A DNA stretch of 64,000 bases from Dehalogenimonas sp. THU2 (GTDB lineage: Bacteria; Chloroflexota; Dehalococcoidia; Dehalococcoidales; Dehalococcoidaceae), in NCBI RefSeq assembly GCF_039749495.1, contig NZ_JBDLLU010000003.1, forward strand, positions 92,967 through 156,966, in the 5' to 3' direction. Position numbers and translations under genes: made by a program. Below the pieces are notes generated by a model. It made no database searches, was not told the DNA's origin, and worked only from the letters and a program-made list of their open reading frames with translations. Numbering within the stretch: the first letter of the stretch is position 1; each line of letters starts with the position of its first letter. This document shows, one piece after another, positions 1 through 8,287 of this stretch.

Positions 1-23
1 CCGGTGTCTCTGAGGCGGAATAG
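1..23 (+). CDS. cobT: Nicotinate-nucleotide-dimethylbenzimidazole phosphoribosyltransferase, C-terminal end only
   Basis: The first bases read in frame 3 as (A)GVSEAE followed by TAG. The tail AGVSE is typical of the C-terminus of CobT, which activates the lower ligand base for cobamide assembly. CobT genes commonly sit directly upstream of cobS, and cobS begins 45 bases later on the same strand. Only seven codons are visible, so the identification rests on this short tail and on gene order. Confidence 0.45.
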
Positions 24-67
24 CTTAAACAAGATTGCGATGGCTTAGAGAGGTTTAAAGAGAAAAA

Positions 68-832
68 GTGTCATTCTTGGCGGCTTTGCGATTTTTGACC
101 AGCATCCCAATTCCGTTCCGGCGGGAGAACTGGGATCGCCCTCTAAGCCAGCAGCAGTTTGCCCGCTCGCTGGTGTATTATCCGTTCATCGGTCTCGTTA
201 TCGGTGGCATCCTGTGCGGCCTGTACTGGCTTTTCAGCCACTTTCTACCGGTCTTCCTCGCTGATGCCCTGCTGCTCGGCAGCCTGGTCATGCTGACCGG
301 CGGACTGCACCTGGACGGGGTTATCGATACCTTCGACGGACTGGCTGGCGGCCACCGGGTGCCGGAGCGCCGCAAGCAGATCATGAAGGAACCGGGCGCC
401 GGTGCTATCGGCGTGGTGGCGGCTATCGTGCTGCTGCTGTTAAAATTTACGGCACTTATCAGCGTTCCGGAATCGGTGATCTACTCTGCCCTCATCCTGA
501 TGCCGGTGCTCAGCCGCTGGGCGATGGTGTATGCTGTTTTCAGGTACCCTTACGCGCGGGAGCAGGGGATGGGTAAGGAGCTTAAAGGCGGTTCCGCGGC
601 CATCGTTCCGGTGCTGGCGACCCTATCTGCTTTGGCGATCGCTGCCCTAACCGCGGGCTGGCGGGGAATCGTGGCCATGCTGGTCATCTGGCTCCTGACG
701 GTGATGCTGGCCCGCTTTTTCCAGGGGAAGTTCCAGGGACTCACCGGGGACACCTACGGAGCGATCAATGAGATCAGTGAGTTTGCCGTATTGCTTTTAG
801 TCGTGCTATTCTCTTTCAACAATTGGTTCTAG
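68..832 (+). CDS. cobS: Adenosylcobinamide-GDP ribazoletransferase (cobalamin synthase)
   Basis: CobS is an integral membrane enzyme that joins adenosylcobinamide-GDP to alpha-ribazole (or its phosphate), the last major step of cobamide nucleotide-loop assembly. The 254-residue product has the normal family length, several hydrophobic membrane segments, and the conserved acidic signature GGLHLDGVIDTFDGLAGG near residues 77-94 that binds Mg2+ and substrate. It starts at GTG, 45 bases after the presumed cobT stop, and ends 11 bases before cobC. The three downstream cob genes run in the same direction as one operon, fitting salvage of corrinoids needed by the corrinoid protein and the B12-dependent reductase elsewhere in the window. 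Confidence 0.93.
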   Translation: MSFLAALRFLTSIPIPFRRENWDRPLSQQQFARSLVYYPFIGLVIGGILCGLYWLFSHFLPVFLADALLLGSLVMLTGGLHLDGVIDTFDGLAGGHRVPERRKQIMKEPGAGAIGVVAAIVLLLLKFTALISVPESVIYSALILMPVLSRWAMVYAVFRYPYAREQGMGKELKGGSAAIVPVLATLSALAIAALTAGWRGIVAMLVIWLLTVMLARFFQGKFQGLTGDTYGAINEISEFAVLLLVVLFSFNNWF

Positions 833-843
833 GAGAATAATTA

Positions 844-1449
844 GTGCGACTGATCCTGATCCGGCACGGCAAAACCGCCACCGACAATCCGGAAAAATGC
901 CACGGTTTCACCGATATCGATCTTTCTGAAGAAGGTTACCGCCAGGCCGAACGACTGGCCGCCCGTTTCCGCGATGAGAAGATAGACATCATCTATTCAA
1001 GCACGCTGAAGCGCGGCGTCGCTACCGCGGGTATTATCGCTGCCAATCGCGACGTCGAGATACGCAGTGCTCCGGAGCTCAACGAGGTCGATTTCGGACG
1101 GATAGAGGGTATCACCTTCAGTGAGGCCTGCGCGCTGTATCCCGATGTCGGAGAATTATGGCGCTGTGGTAGTACCGAGCTTTGTTTTCCGGAGGGTGAA
1201 GATTTCACCGGATTTTCCACCAGGGTTAGCACCTTTCTCGAACGATTGAAACATCATGGGGATGAAGAGACCATCATGATCGTCGGTCATGGCGGACCTC
1301 ATAAAATCTTGCTGTGTGGTCTTCTTGGGTTGCCCTGGGAGCACTACTGGAAATTCCGGTTCGAGATGGCTTCGGTCAGTATCATAGACATCTATGGGAC
1401 TGGCGCTTTGCTTGAAAAACTGAGCGATACTTCCCATTTGGCCCAATAG
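844..1449 (+). CDS. cobC: Alpha-ribazole phosphatase / histidine phosphatase family protein
   Basis: This 201-residue protein belongs to the histidine phosphatase (phosphoglycerate mutase-like) superfamily: the catalytic RHG motif lies at residues 7-9 (LIRHGKT) and the second catalytic histidine is in VGHGG around residues 141-145. In cobamide synthesis CobC removes the phosphate from alpha-ribazole phosphate or from the cobamide phosphate. The position between cobS and cobU supports that role over a general phosphatase. The start is GTG, with AGGAG 8 bases upstream, and only 7 bases separate its stop from cobU. Confidence 0.85.
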   Translation: MRLILIRHGKTATDNPEKCHGFTDIDLSEEGYRQAERLAARFRDEKIDIIYSSTLKRGVATAGIIAANRDVEIRSAPELNEVDFGRIEGITFSEACALYPDVGELWRCGSTELCFPEGEDFTGFSTRVSTFLERLKHHGDEETIMIVGHGGPHKILLCGLLGLPWEHYWKFRFEMASVSIIDIYGTGALLEKLSDTSHLAQ

Positions 1450-1456
1450 CGAGGGT

Positions 1457-2026
1457 ATGGATATGGATCGAAAGACGATACTGCTAATCGGCGGCGCCCG
1501 CAGCGGTAAGAGCAGCTACGCGGAAGAACTGGCGCGGGAGATCGGCGGAGAAGTGTTATTCGTGGCCACCGCCGAAGCCGGTGATGCGGAGATGCAAACC
1601 CGCATAGCGGCGCATAAAAAATCCCGACCTGCTCATTGGCACACCTTGGAAGCGCCATGCGGGGTTGGCGGTTGCATCGCCCTGGACACGAGGAGCTACG
1701 ATGTGGTGGTCCTGGACTGCGTCACCCTCCTGGTGAACAATATCCTTTGCAAGCACATGGCCGTTCAGGGCGATGACGTCAGCCAGAAGGCTGTTGAGGA
1801 AGATGTCAAGTCCGAAATAGGCGCCGTCATCGAATGTATGCGGAAGAGTCCCGCTACATATGTCATGGTGACTAACGAAGTTGGCGAAGGTATTATCCCG
1901 CTGGGCGCCTCCACCCGGATTTACCGCGACGTGCTGGGGAGGGCTAATCAGATGCTGGCGCGGGCGGTCGACGAGGTTTACCTGATGGTTGCGGGTATTC
2001 CGCTCCGTGTAAAGCCGCAACGGTAG
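1457..2026 (+). CDS. cobU: Adenosylcobinamide kinase / adenosylcobinamide-phosphate guanylyltransferase
   Basis: CobU phosphorylates adenosylcobinamide and transfers GMP to it, giving the substrate of CobS. The N-terminal P-loop GGARSGKSSYAE (about residues 11-22) is the family signature, and the 189-residue length is normal. ATG codons at 1457 and 1463 are both possible starts; the GAGGG just upstream fits either. It is the last gene of the cobT-cobS-cobC-cobU run and is followed by a strong hairpin terminator. Confidence 0.93.
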   Translation: MDMDRKTILLIGGARSGKSSYAEELAREIGGEVLFVATAEAGDAEMQTRIAAHKKSRPAHWHTLEAPCGVGGCIALDTRSYDVVVLDCVTLLVNNILCKHMAVQGDDVSQKAVEEDVKSEIGAVIECMRKSPATYVMVTNEVGEGIIPLGASTRIYRDVLGRANQMLARAVDEVYLMVAGIPLRVKPQR

Positions 2027-2064
2027 ATTATCGAATTGGCACTTGGTAGAGCGTAATAAAGTAA

Positions 2065-2089
2065 GGGCGGCTCAGCCGAGCCGCCCTTT
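2065..2089. terminator. Bidirectional hairpin terminator between cobU and trxA
   Basis: A perfect 9-bp stem (GGGCGGCTC / GAGCCGCCC) encloses a 4-base loop and is followed by TTT on the plus strand. On the other strand the stem is followed by a T-rich stretch (TTACTTTATTA). It lies between the convergent stops of cobU and trxA and can serve both. Confidence 0.75.
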
Positions 2090-2112
2090 GCCGTTCGATC
2101 GTTTGGGTCCGT

Positions 2113-2430
2113 TTAGATCAGTTTTTCGATCTTAGTCTCCAGCGTGCTCTCCGGTACCGCGCCTACGACCGTGTCCTCGACTTTGCCGGCTTTAAAAAAC
2201 ATGAGGGTGGGAATGGACATGACCCGGAATTGTCCCGCCGTCTTCTGGTTTTCGTCCACGTTCATCTTGCAGAACTTGAATTTATCCTTGTGTTTCTCTT
2301 CCAGCTTATCTACAACCGGGGCCACCATGCGGCAGGGACCGCACCATGGAGCCCAGAAGTCTACCAGCACCGGTAATTCTGATTTGACCACTTCCGCGTC
2401 AAAAGTATCGTCGGTAATTTCCAGCGGCAT
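2113..2430 (-). CDS. trxA: Thioredoxin
   Basis: Thioredoxin is the small cytoplasmic dithiol-disulfide carrier. The 105-residue protein carries the canonical WCGPC active site within FWAPWCGPCRM at about residues 25-35 and the cis-proline segment (MSIPTLMFF) near residue 75. An AGAGGTGAAC ribosome site precedes the ATG. It follows the hdrA-like gene on the same strand but has its own near-consensus promoter, so it can be expressed separately. No thioredoxin reductase is seen in the window. Confidence 0.95.
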   Translation of the reverse strand: MPLEITDDTFDAEVVKSELPVLVDFWAPWCGPCRMVAPVVDKLEEKHKDKFKFCKMNVDENQKTAGQFRVMSIPTLMFFKAGKVEDTVVGAVPESTLETKIEKLI

Positions 2431-2460
2431 AGTTCACCTCTTTCTGAAGACTATTCTAAA

Positions 2461-2489
2461 ATAGTAACGCTTTAATGGAGATAGGTCAA
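2461..2489 (-). promoter_or_regulatory. Promoter for trxA
   Basis: On the minus strand TTGACC (2489-2484) and TACTAT (2466-2461) are separated by exactly 17 bases. They lie between the stop of the hdrA-like gene and the trxA start, which points to independent transcription of trxA. Confidence 0.6.
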
Positions 2490-2492
2490 ACG

Positions 2493-5400
2493 CTATGGGC
2501 ATTCGATCAAGGCTTCAACCATAGCCTGCAATTGGCCGGTGGTGAAATTCTTGACCACGATACCTTGTTTGGGGCAAGTGGCCATGCAGACGCCGCAACC
2601 GCGGCATTTCACCGGGTCGGACTCGACAGTCTTTTTAACCGCCCCGTTACTACTGTATTCGATCAGGGTGATGGCGTCGAAGGGGCAGGGATCGACGCAA
2701 TAGGCGCAGCCATCGCAATTGGCTTCAATCACCTCTGAGATACAGGGTTCCAGGGAGATACTGCCCTTGGCGATGGTCGCCAGCACCCGTGCCGCCGCCG
2801 CCTGGGCCTGGGCCACGGTTTGGGGGATATCTTTCGGTCCCTGGGCGCAACCGGCCACAAAGACTCCTTCGTTCATCGTAGCGACAGGGTCGAGTTTGGG
2901 ATGGCGTTCCAGGAAAAAGCCGTCGGCGCTGCGCGACAGGCCGAATAAACGGCCCACCGCTTCGGCGTCCTTCTGAGGTTCAACGGCATTGGCCAGTACC
3001 ACCATATCCACAGGCACCCGCAGTACGGCGCCCAGGAGAGTATCCTCGACGATAGCTATGAGTTTACCCTGTGTTTCCTCGCCGATAGTCTGATCGGTTA
3101 TTTCGGCTACCTTGCCTCGAATGAAATTGACGCCCTCCTCGGCGACCCGCCTTGAAAACTCCTCGTAACCCTTGCCAACACACCGCAGGTCGATGTACAT
3201 CTGATAAACGCTGGCGCCGGTGCGTTCCCTGATAAGATGAGCCTGTTTCAGAGAGTACATGCAGCATATCTGTGAACAGTACTCATGATAATTCTTGTCC
3301 CGGCTGCCGACGCAATGGACAATGGCAACGCTTTCCGGCTTGCGGCCGTCTTTCAGGCGTATCTCACCGCTGGTCGGACCCGATGCGTTGGCCAGCCTTT
3401 CGAATTCCAGGCCGGTAATGACATTCTCGAATTTTCCGTAACCGAATTGCGTGATAATGGAGGGGTCGAACATCTCGTAGCCTGTGGCGACGATGATGTT
3501 TCCAACTTCGATCTCCACATCTTTCGGCTGCTGCTCGAAATCGATGCACTTGGGTTCACAAACCGTCAGGCACTGGCGGCAATCGGAGCAACCTCCGCAG
3601 TTCAGGCAGCGCGCGGCTTCGGTCACCGCCTGGGCTTCGGTCAGGTTGAGTTCGGTCTCGGCAAACGAGGTGGTTTCTGCGGGTCTGTGCGAAATCGCGA
3701 CCCGCGGTGCCTTGATGATACCTTTGATCGATGGACGTGCGATATTTGGTTGCGTTTTCCAGTTGGCTTTGAGGTCTTGTTCATTCAGGTAACGATCGAT
3801 GGATAACGCAGCCTCTTTGCCGGCGGCGATGGCTTCGATGACGGTGGCCGGGCCGGTAACGGCGTCACCACCGGCGAAAACGCCTTTGAGGCTCGTCGCC
3901 AACGTTATCGGGTCGGCTTTGATGGTACCGTTCGGTTGATGCTCGATTTCGTCAAAGGATCCCTCACCGACTAATTGCCCGACGGCTGTAATGATATTAT
4001 CGGCGTCGATATCGAATTCGCTACCCTCAACCGGCATCGGTTTACGCCTGCCGCTCGAATCCGGTTCTCCCAACTCCATCCTTGTGCAACGCACACCGGT
4101 GACCCTACCGTCCAACTCGATAACAGCTACCGGGCTGGTGAGTAACGTCAATTTCACACCTTCAGCCTCGGCGGCGGCGATCTCCTCGGCTATAGCCGGC
4201 ATTTCGGCGCGGAAACGACGATAGAGGATAGTAACTTCTGTAGCGCCCAACCTTATGGCGGTCCGAGCTGCGTCCACAGCGGCATTGCCGCCGCCGATCA
4301 CTGCGACCTTTTGTCCGAGGGGCGGTGCTGTGCCTTTTTTGACTTGTTTGAGGAAGTCTATGGCGTTGAAAACACCCCTGGCTGTCTCGCCGGGAATACC
4401 CAGCTTTTGGCTCCGCCAGGCGCCGCAGGCGATGAAAACCGACTGGTACCCTTTTTGTTCAAGCTGGTCGATGGATTCGATGGCAGTACCCGTTAGGATC
4501 TCGGCGCCGAGTTCCTTGAGATATGCGATATCATTATCCAGCGACGCTTCCGGTAGCCGGTAGGCCGGTATGCCGTAACGCAACATGCCGCCGGGTTGTT
4601 CATCGGCTTCGAAAATTGTAACCGGATAGCCCAGTTTCAAGAGGTCGTAAGCGCAGGCTAAACCGGCGGGACCGGAACCGACGACGGCGATCCTCTCGGT
4701 GCGGTTTATCGCCGAGGTTGCCGCTCCTCGACCGTGATTCAGTTCATAATCGGCGATGAAGCGTTTCAGGGCGCGGATAGCGACGGCTTCGTCCAGGTCG
4801 CCCCGGCCGCATTCGGATTCACAGGGATGGGTGCATACACGACCACAGACCGCGGCAAAAGGCATGGTGCGCCGTACCACTTCAAGGGCTTCGACGAACT
4901 TTCCCTGGGCGATGAGGGCGATGTAGCCCTGGGCATTGACGCCAGCAGGACAGGCGACACGGCAGGGTGGTGTACCGCGACGGTCTATGGTGTAAGTATT
5001 GGGCACGGACTGGGGGAACGGCCGATAGGCTGCTTTGCGTTCAGCAAGTCCGAGATCGAATTCCGATGGTACTTTCACCGGGCATATCGTAGCGCAGTCG
5101 CCACAGCCTTTGCAGTCTTTTTCGTTAACGTAACGGGGTTTCCGTTTGACGGTCACCTTGAAATTCCCGGCATGGCCGTTGACGGCGGCTACCTCGCTGT
5201 AAGAAAAAAGAGAAATGTTGGGGTGTTGCCCGGTCTGGCTCATCTTGGGCGTGGATATACAGGCGGCGCAGTCCAGTGTCGGAAAGGTCTTGTCCAGTTG
5301 CGCCATGTGGCCGCCGATGCCGGGATTCTTTTCGACCAAGTAAACCTGGTTACCGGATTCAGCGATCTCCAGGGCGGCAGTGATGCCTGCGATACCGCCG

Positions 5401-5849
5401 CCGACGACCAGTGTATTTGTATTAACAGCGATACTTCGAGGTTCGAGCGGTTGCTGTAAAGCAACTCGGCGCACCGCCGCGCGCACCATGTCTTTAGCCT
5501 TGGCTGTTGCCGCCGCTTTATCGCAATTGACCCAGGCACAGTGTTCCCGGATATTGGCCATATCGAGAAGGTAGGGGTTGATCCCGGCAGACTGAAGGGC
5601 GCGCCGGTAGGTTTTTTCATGCATCGTTGGGGAGCAGGCTGCAATCACGACCCGGTTGAGTGAGTTCTCGCGAATATCGCTTTTGATGATCTCTTGGCCT
5701 GGATCGGAACACGTGTATTTGTTTGTACGGGATATGACGACTCCGGGTAACGTTCCGGCGTAGTCGGCCACCGAAACCACGTCGACAACGCCGGCGATGT
5801 TGATGCCACAGTGACAGATATAGACGCCGGTCCTGATCTCTTCGTTCAT
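2493..5849 (-). CDS. HdrA-like electron-transfer flavoprotein with embedded GltD (NAD(P)H) module
   Basis: This 1118-residue protein is a heterodisulfide reductase A-type flavoprotein with a glutamate-synthase-small-subunit-like domain inserted. The order is: HdrA N-terminal CHCG motif (residues 12-15); FAD Rossmann GGGIAGITAAL (150-160); a 4Fe-4S motif CKGCGDCATICP (246-257); then a GltD-type part with Cys-rich N-terminus (296-348), FAD motif GSGPAGLACA (391-400) and NAD(P) motif GGGNAAVDAA (519-528); the Cys cluster CLNCGGCSDCRQC (748-760); the HdrA C-terminal half; and two ferredoxin motifs (1045-1056, 1082-1093). I chose the ATG at 5849 because an AAGGAGGC ribosome site precedes it; the 38 upstream in-frame codons lie inside the preceding gene. 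HdrA proteins bifurcate or confurcate electrons; the GltD module suggests NAD(P)H as one partner (inference). Confidence 0.88.
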   Translation of the reverse strand: MNEEIRTGVYICHCGINIAGVVDVVSVADYAGTLPGVVISRTNKYTCSDPGQEIIKSDIRENSLNRVVIAACSPTMHEKTYRRALQSAGINPYLLDMANIREHCAWVNCDKAAATAKAKDMVRAAVRRVALQQPLEPRSIAVNTNTLVVGGGIAGITAALEIAESGNQVYLVEKNPGIGGHMAQLDKTFPTLDCAACISTPKMSQTGQHPNISLFSYSEVAAVNGHAGNFKVTVKRKPRYVNEKDCKGCGDCATICPVKVPSEFDLGLAERKAAYRPFPQSVPNTYTIDRRGTPPCRVACPAGVNAQGYIALIAQGKFVEALEVVRRTMPFAAVCGRVCTHPCESECGRGDLDEAVAIRALKRFIADYELNHGRGAATSAINRTERIAVVGSGPAGLACAYDLLKLGYPVTIFEADEQPGGMLRYGIPAYRLPEASLDNDIAYLKELGAEILTGTAIESIDQLEQKGYQSVFIACGAWRSQKLGIPGETARGVFNAIDFLKQVKKGTAPPLGQKVAVIGGGNAAVDAARTAIRLGATEVTILYRRFRAEMPAIAEEIAAAEAEGVKLTLLTSPVAVIELDGRVTGVRCTRMELGEPDSSGRRKPMPVEGSEFDIDADNIITAVGQLVGEGSFDEIEHQPNGTIKADPITLATSLKGVFAGGDAVTGPATVIEAIAAGKEAALSIDRYLNEQDLKANWKTQPNIARPSIKGIIKAPRVAISHRPAETTSFAETELNLTEAQAVTEAARCLNCGGCSDCRQCLTVCEPKCIDFEQQPKDVEIEVGNIIVATGYEMFDPSIITQFGYGKFENVITGLEFERLANASGPTSGEIRLKDGRKPESVAIVHCVGSRDKNYHEYCSQICCMYSLKQAHLIRERTGASVYQMYIDLRCVGKGYEEFSRRVAEEGVNFIRGKVAEITDQTIGEETQGKLIAIVEDTLLGAVLRVPVDMVVLANAVEPQKDAEAVGRLFGLSRSADGFFLERHPKLDPVATMNEGVFVAGCAQGPKDIPQTVAQAQAAAARVLATIAKGSISLEPCISEVIEANCDGCAYCVDPCPFDAITLIEYSSNGAVKKTVESDPVKCRGCGVCMATCPKQGIVVKNFTTGQLQAMVEALIECP

Positions 5850-5866
5850 AAGAGCCTCCTTAAGGC

Positions 5867-7012
5867 TCAAAGAGCCTGGATAATGAGTTCGCTGATGTCT
5901 AAGATGGAGAAGCCGTCGGGTAGCGGCTGATTGAGGCCACTGTCCTTGAAATTGGACAAGCAATACGGGCAGGCGGTGACAAGCGTATCGGCACCTGTGG
6001 CCGCAGCTTGTTGGATTCTGTTTTCGCTGAAACGTTCAGCGCGCGGTGTCTCCATCCAAATACGCCCACCACCGCCCCCGCAGCAAAGACTCTCGGCTCG
6101 GCCGGGTTGTAGTTCAACCAGTTCAACACCGGGAACGGCACCGATGACTTCCCTGGGTTCTTGATAAACCCCGTTGTGTCGTCCCAGGTAACAGGGGTCG
6201 TGGTAGGTAATTTTACGGTTGACGTGACTCTGGAACTTCAGCCGGCCGGCGGCGAGCAGATCCGCCAGCAATTGGCTGGTATGAATGACCTCAAAGCGGC
6301 TGCCGAGTTCCGGGTATTCGTTTTTCAACGTATGGTAACAATGAGGTGAATTGACGATAATCCTGGTGACCTTGTTTTCGGAAAACAGGGTGGTGTTCCC
6401 ACCGGCAAGTTGCTGGAAGAGCGCTTCATCGCCTGCCTTGCGGGCACTCTCACCACAACAGACGACGTTTTCGATAACACCGTAGTTTACTCCGGCGGCG
6501 GTGAGAACCTCAGCGGTTGATCTCACGGCATTCCTTAGAGCCGGATCGAATGCCGTCACGCAACAAGGAAAAAACAGGTATTCGGTAGCGGCATCGAAAG
6601 TTTTGATATCGAGGCCTTGCGCCCAGGCATTACGGGTATCGGCGGATTCACCCATTGGATTGCCGGTGGCGGATAGGTTTCTGAGGGCACCGGCTAGGGG
6701 TGCCGGGGCTTCGGCGATACCCATACCGATAACCGCCCGTCGCAACGCGCGCATGATATCGATGATAGGGACGTCACGCGGGCAGCGCTGGACGCATTTA
6801 TTACAGGTGACACAACGCCAGACATTGTCGATCTCAAAATCTGTCAACCCTAGCCGGGCTTCTTCGAACATTCGCCTTGGCAGGAAAGAAATATAATCCC
6901 GCCAGGGACAGGTCGCGGAGCAGGTGCCGCACTGGTAACAACGGTCAAGCGCTTCGGCGCCGCTTTCCTTAATGAGTTCAGCTACTTCTGTAAAAGGCGC
7001 TTGAGTACCCAA
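5867..7012 (-). CDS. HdrC-HdrB fusion (HdrD-like Fe-S / CCG-domain protein)
   Basis: The N-terminal third has two 4Fe-4S motifs, CYQCGTCSATCP (C25, C28, C31, C35) and CVTCNKCVQRCP (C67, C70, C73, C77), as in HdrC. The rest carries two CCG domains as in HdrB (FFPCC...VVCCGE and DPC...SLCCGGGGG), which bind noncubane 4Fe-4S clusters. At 381 residues it is a natural C-B fusion. The start is TTG at 7012, supported by AAAGGAGGT seven bases upstream. It lies 17 bases before the HdrA-like gene, so the pair should form an HdrABC-type complex. The physiological disulfide or electron acceptor cannot be read from sequence. Its promoter carries a palindromic operator. Confidence 0.87.
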   Translation of the reverse strand: MGTQAPFTEVAELIKESGAEALDRCYQCGTCSATCPWRDYISFLPRRMFEEARLGLTDFEIDNVWRCVTCNKCVQRCPRDVPIIDIMRALRRAVIGMGIAEAPAPLAGALRNLSATGNPMGESADTRNAWAQGLDIKTFDAATEYLFFPCCVTAFDPALRNAVRSTAEVLTAAGVNYGVIENVVCCGESARKAGDEALFQQLAGGNTTLFSENKVTRIIVNSPHCYHTLKNEYPELGSRFEVIHTSQLLADLLAAGRLKFQSHVNRKITYHDPCYLGRHNGVYQEPREVIGAVPGVELVELQPGRAESLCCGGGGGRIWMETPRAERFSENRIQQAAATGADTLVTACPYCLSNFKDSGLNQPLPDGFSILDISELIIQAL

Positions 7013-7029
7013 CGCGCACCTCCTTTAAA

Positions 7030-7053
7030 CCTATTGAATGATCATTCAATAGG
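7030..7053. promoter_or_regulatory. 24-bp perfect palindrome, probable operator of the hdr unit
   Basis: The half-site CCTATTGAATGA is followed immediately by its exact reverse complement. The palindrome begins about 7 bases after the -10 box of the hdr promoter, so it covers the predicted transcription start and lies 17 bases before the TTG codon. The TGAATGA/TCATTCA core resembles operators of TetR-family fatty-acid regulators such as Bacillus FadR. No TetR gene is visible in the window, so the regulator is unknown. Confidence 0.65.
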
Positions 7054-7060
7054 TCAGGTG

Positions 7061-7089
7061 ATTATAGCATAAAGGAGTATTAGTACCAA
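7061..7089 (-). promoter_or_regulatory. Sigma-70-type promoter of the hdr unit
   Basis: On the minus strand TTGGTA (7089-7084) and a consensus TATAAT (7066-7061) are spaced by 17 bases. The predicted start near 7054 abuts the palindrome at 7030-7053. The promoter sits just after the stop of the kinase gene (7104), which separates the hdr genes from the acs operon upstream. Confidence 0.7.
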
Positions 7090-7103
7090 CCCGGCAAGCG
7101 GGA

Positions 7104-8267
7104 TTAATAGGGATGGTCCGGGGAAGTGGAAGATACCGGCAGTGTCACCATGACGGTTGTGCCCTGGCCTGGAATTGAGTCAATGTTCATCTTAGCGCCT
7201 ATGAGTTGAGCCCGTTCCTGCATGCCAGTCAAGCCTAGTTTACCGCTGACTGCAAGATCACCGATACGATCAGGAGGATGGAAACCCTTGCCATTGTCCT
7301 TGATGGTGAGAACCGTACGCTGAGGCAGGAAATCGATCATCACCCAAACGTGACTTGCGGCGGCGTGTTTACCAACGTTGCGGAGTGACTCCTGAACGAT
7401 ACGAAACAGCACCAGTTCTTTTTCAGGAGGGAAACGCCGGATCGTCCCATTGATCGCAAGTTCGATATTAAGCTTGAAGTACTGTGCCAGGTCCGGTACC
7501 AGCCATTCTATCGCTGGGATCAACCCGAGGTCATCGAGCACGGAGGGTCGTAAGTCTTGACTGAAACGTCGTACACTGCTCAATGTTCGGTTGACGTGCT
7601 GGTGCATGTCTTCCAAGTATGCCTCATCCGGAGATGTCAGTGCCGGATGGAGGGACATGAAACCATCAATTTTTCGGGAGATCGCGATGAGGTCTTGGGC
7701 AGTATCATCATGTAGTTCCTGGGCGATACGGCGGCGCTCTTCTTCTTGGGCTAGTGTGATTTGTTTAAGATAGAATCTGAGATTCTGTTGCATTCTTTGC
7801 AGTTCTCTTTGAGCGCTTTCCAATCTTAAATACGCCATTTGGCGGTGGCGTTTATCCGTTTCATAGCTTTCCAACCATAGGTTGACCACCAGACCGATGA
7901 TCACGATACCGATGATCTCAATGATATCATCGCCAGTAATCGGTGATTCTAGGAGAATTAGATTTGGCACGATCATCGTTACTGCGATAAGCAGAGCGAG
8001 TAACCCAATACGCATTCCAAAAACCAGAGCCGCATAGGTTACCGGCAATAGCATTATCAAGCGTCCGAAAGAATGACGGCTTAAAGACAGAAAATTATTT
8101 GGGTCTAACGTATCGATAAATGGAATGAACTGGGGGTATTGGAGTAGAAACCCGCCGACAAAAAAAAGCACCAATAACCAAAGATGAAAGTTGGCGAAAA
8201 TCCTAGCTATTCGGCGCCAGGATTTGGGTTTAGGTGTTTTTTTTCGTTGAGTGGAGGCGATATTCAG
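7104..8267 (-). CDS. Membrane-bound NarL-family sensor histidine kinase, last gene of the acs operon
   Basis: The C-terminal half has the HisKA_3 dimerisation helix with ITLAQEEERRRIAQELHDD (the phosphorylatable His is in ELHDD) and the HATPase N and G boxes (VQESLRNVGKHA, DNGKGFHPP). The N-terminal half has about four hydrophobic segments. The first usual start codon is TTG at 8174, inside the first membrane helix. The frame stays open upstream, and a CTG at 8267 is preceded by GGAGGA at a normal distance; from there the protein gains a basic N-terminus before the helix (387 residues). I favour the CTG start, though annotation software would choose 8174. It follows the response regulator directly and is its likely partner. 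Confidence 0.8.
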   Translation of the reverse strand: MNIASTQRKKTPKPKSWRRIARIFANFHLWLLVLFFVGGFLLQYPQFIPFIDTLDPNNFLSLSRHSFGRLIMLLPVTYAALVFGMRIGLLALLIAVTMIVPNLILLESPITGDDIIEIIGIVIIGLVVNLWLESYETDKRHRQMAYLRLESAQRELQRMQQNLRFYLKQITLAQEEERRRIAQELHDDTAQDLIAISRKIDGFMSLHPALTSPDEAYLEDMHQHVNRTLSSVRRFSQDLRPSVLDDLGLIPAIEWLVPDLAQYFKLNIELAINGTIRRFPPEKELVLFRIVQESLRNVGKHAAASHVWVMIDFLPQRTVLTIKDNGKGFHPPDRIGDLAVSGKLGLTGMQERAQLIGAKMNIDSIPGQGTTVMVTLPVSSTSPDHPY

Positions 8268-8287
8268 GGCAGTTCCTCCATATAAAA

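Noticed and set aside
4734..5459. 241-codon plus-strand open frame
   Set aside because: It is fully antisense to the HdrA-like gene, which has clear motifs; no ribosome site or recognisable domain.
5850..5963. 38-codon N-terminal extension of the HdrA-like protein
   Set aside because: It lies inside the upstream HdrC-B gene; a strong ribosome site marks ATG 5849 and the family motif begins just after it.
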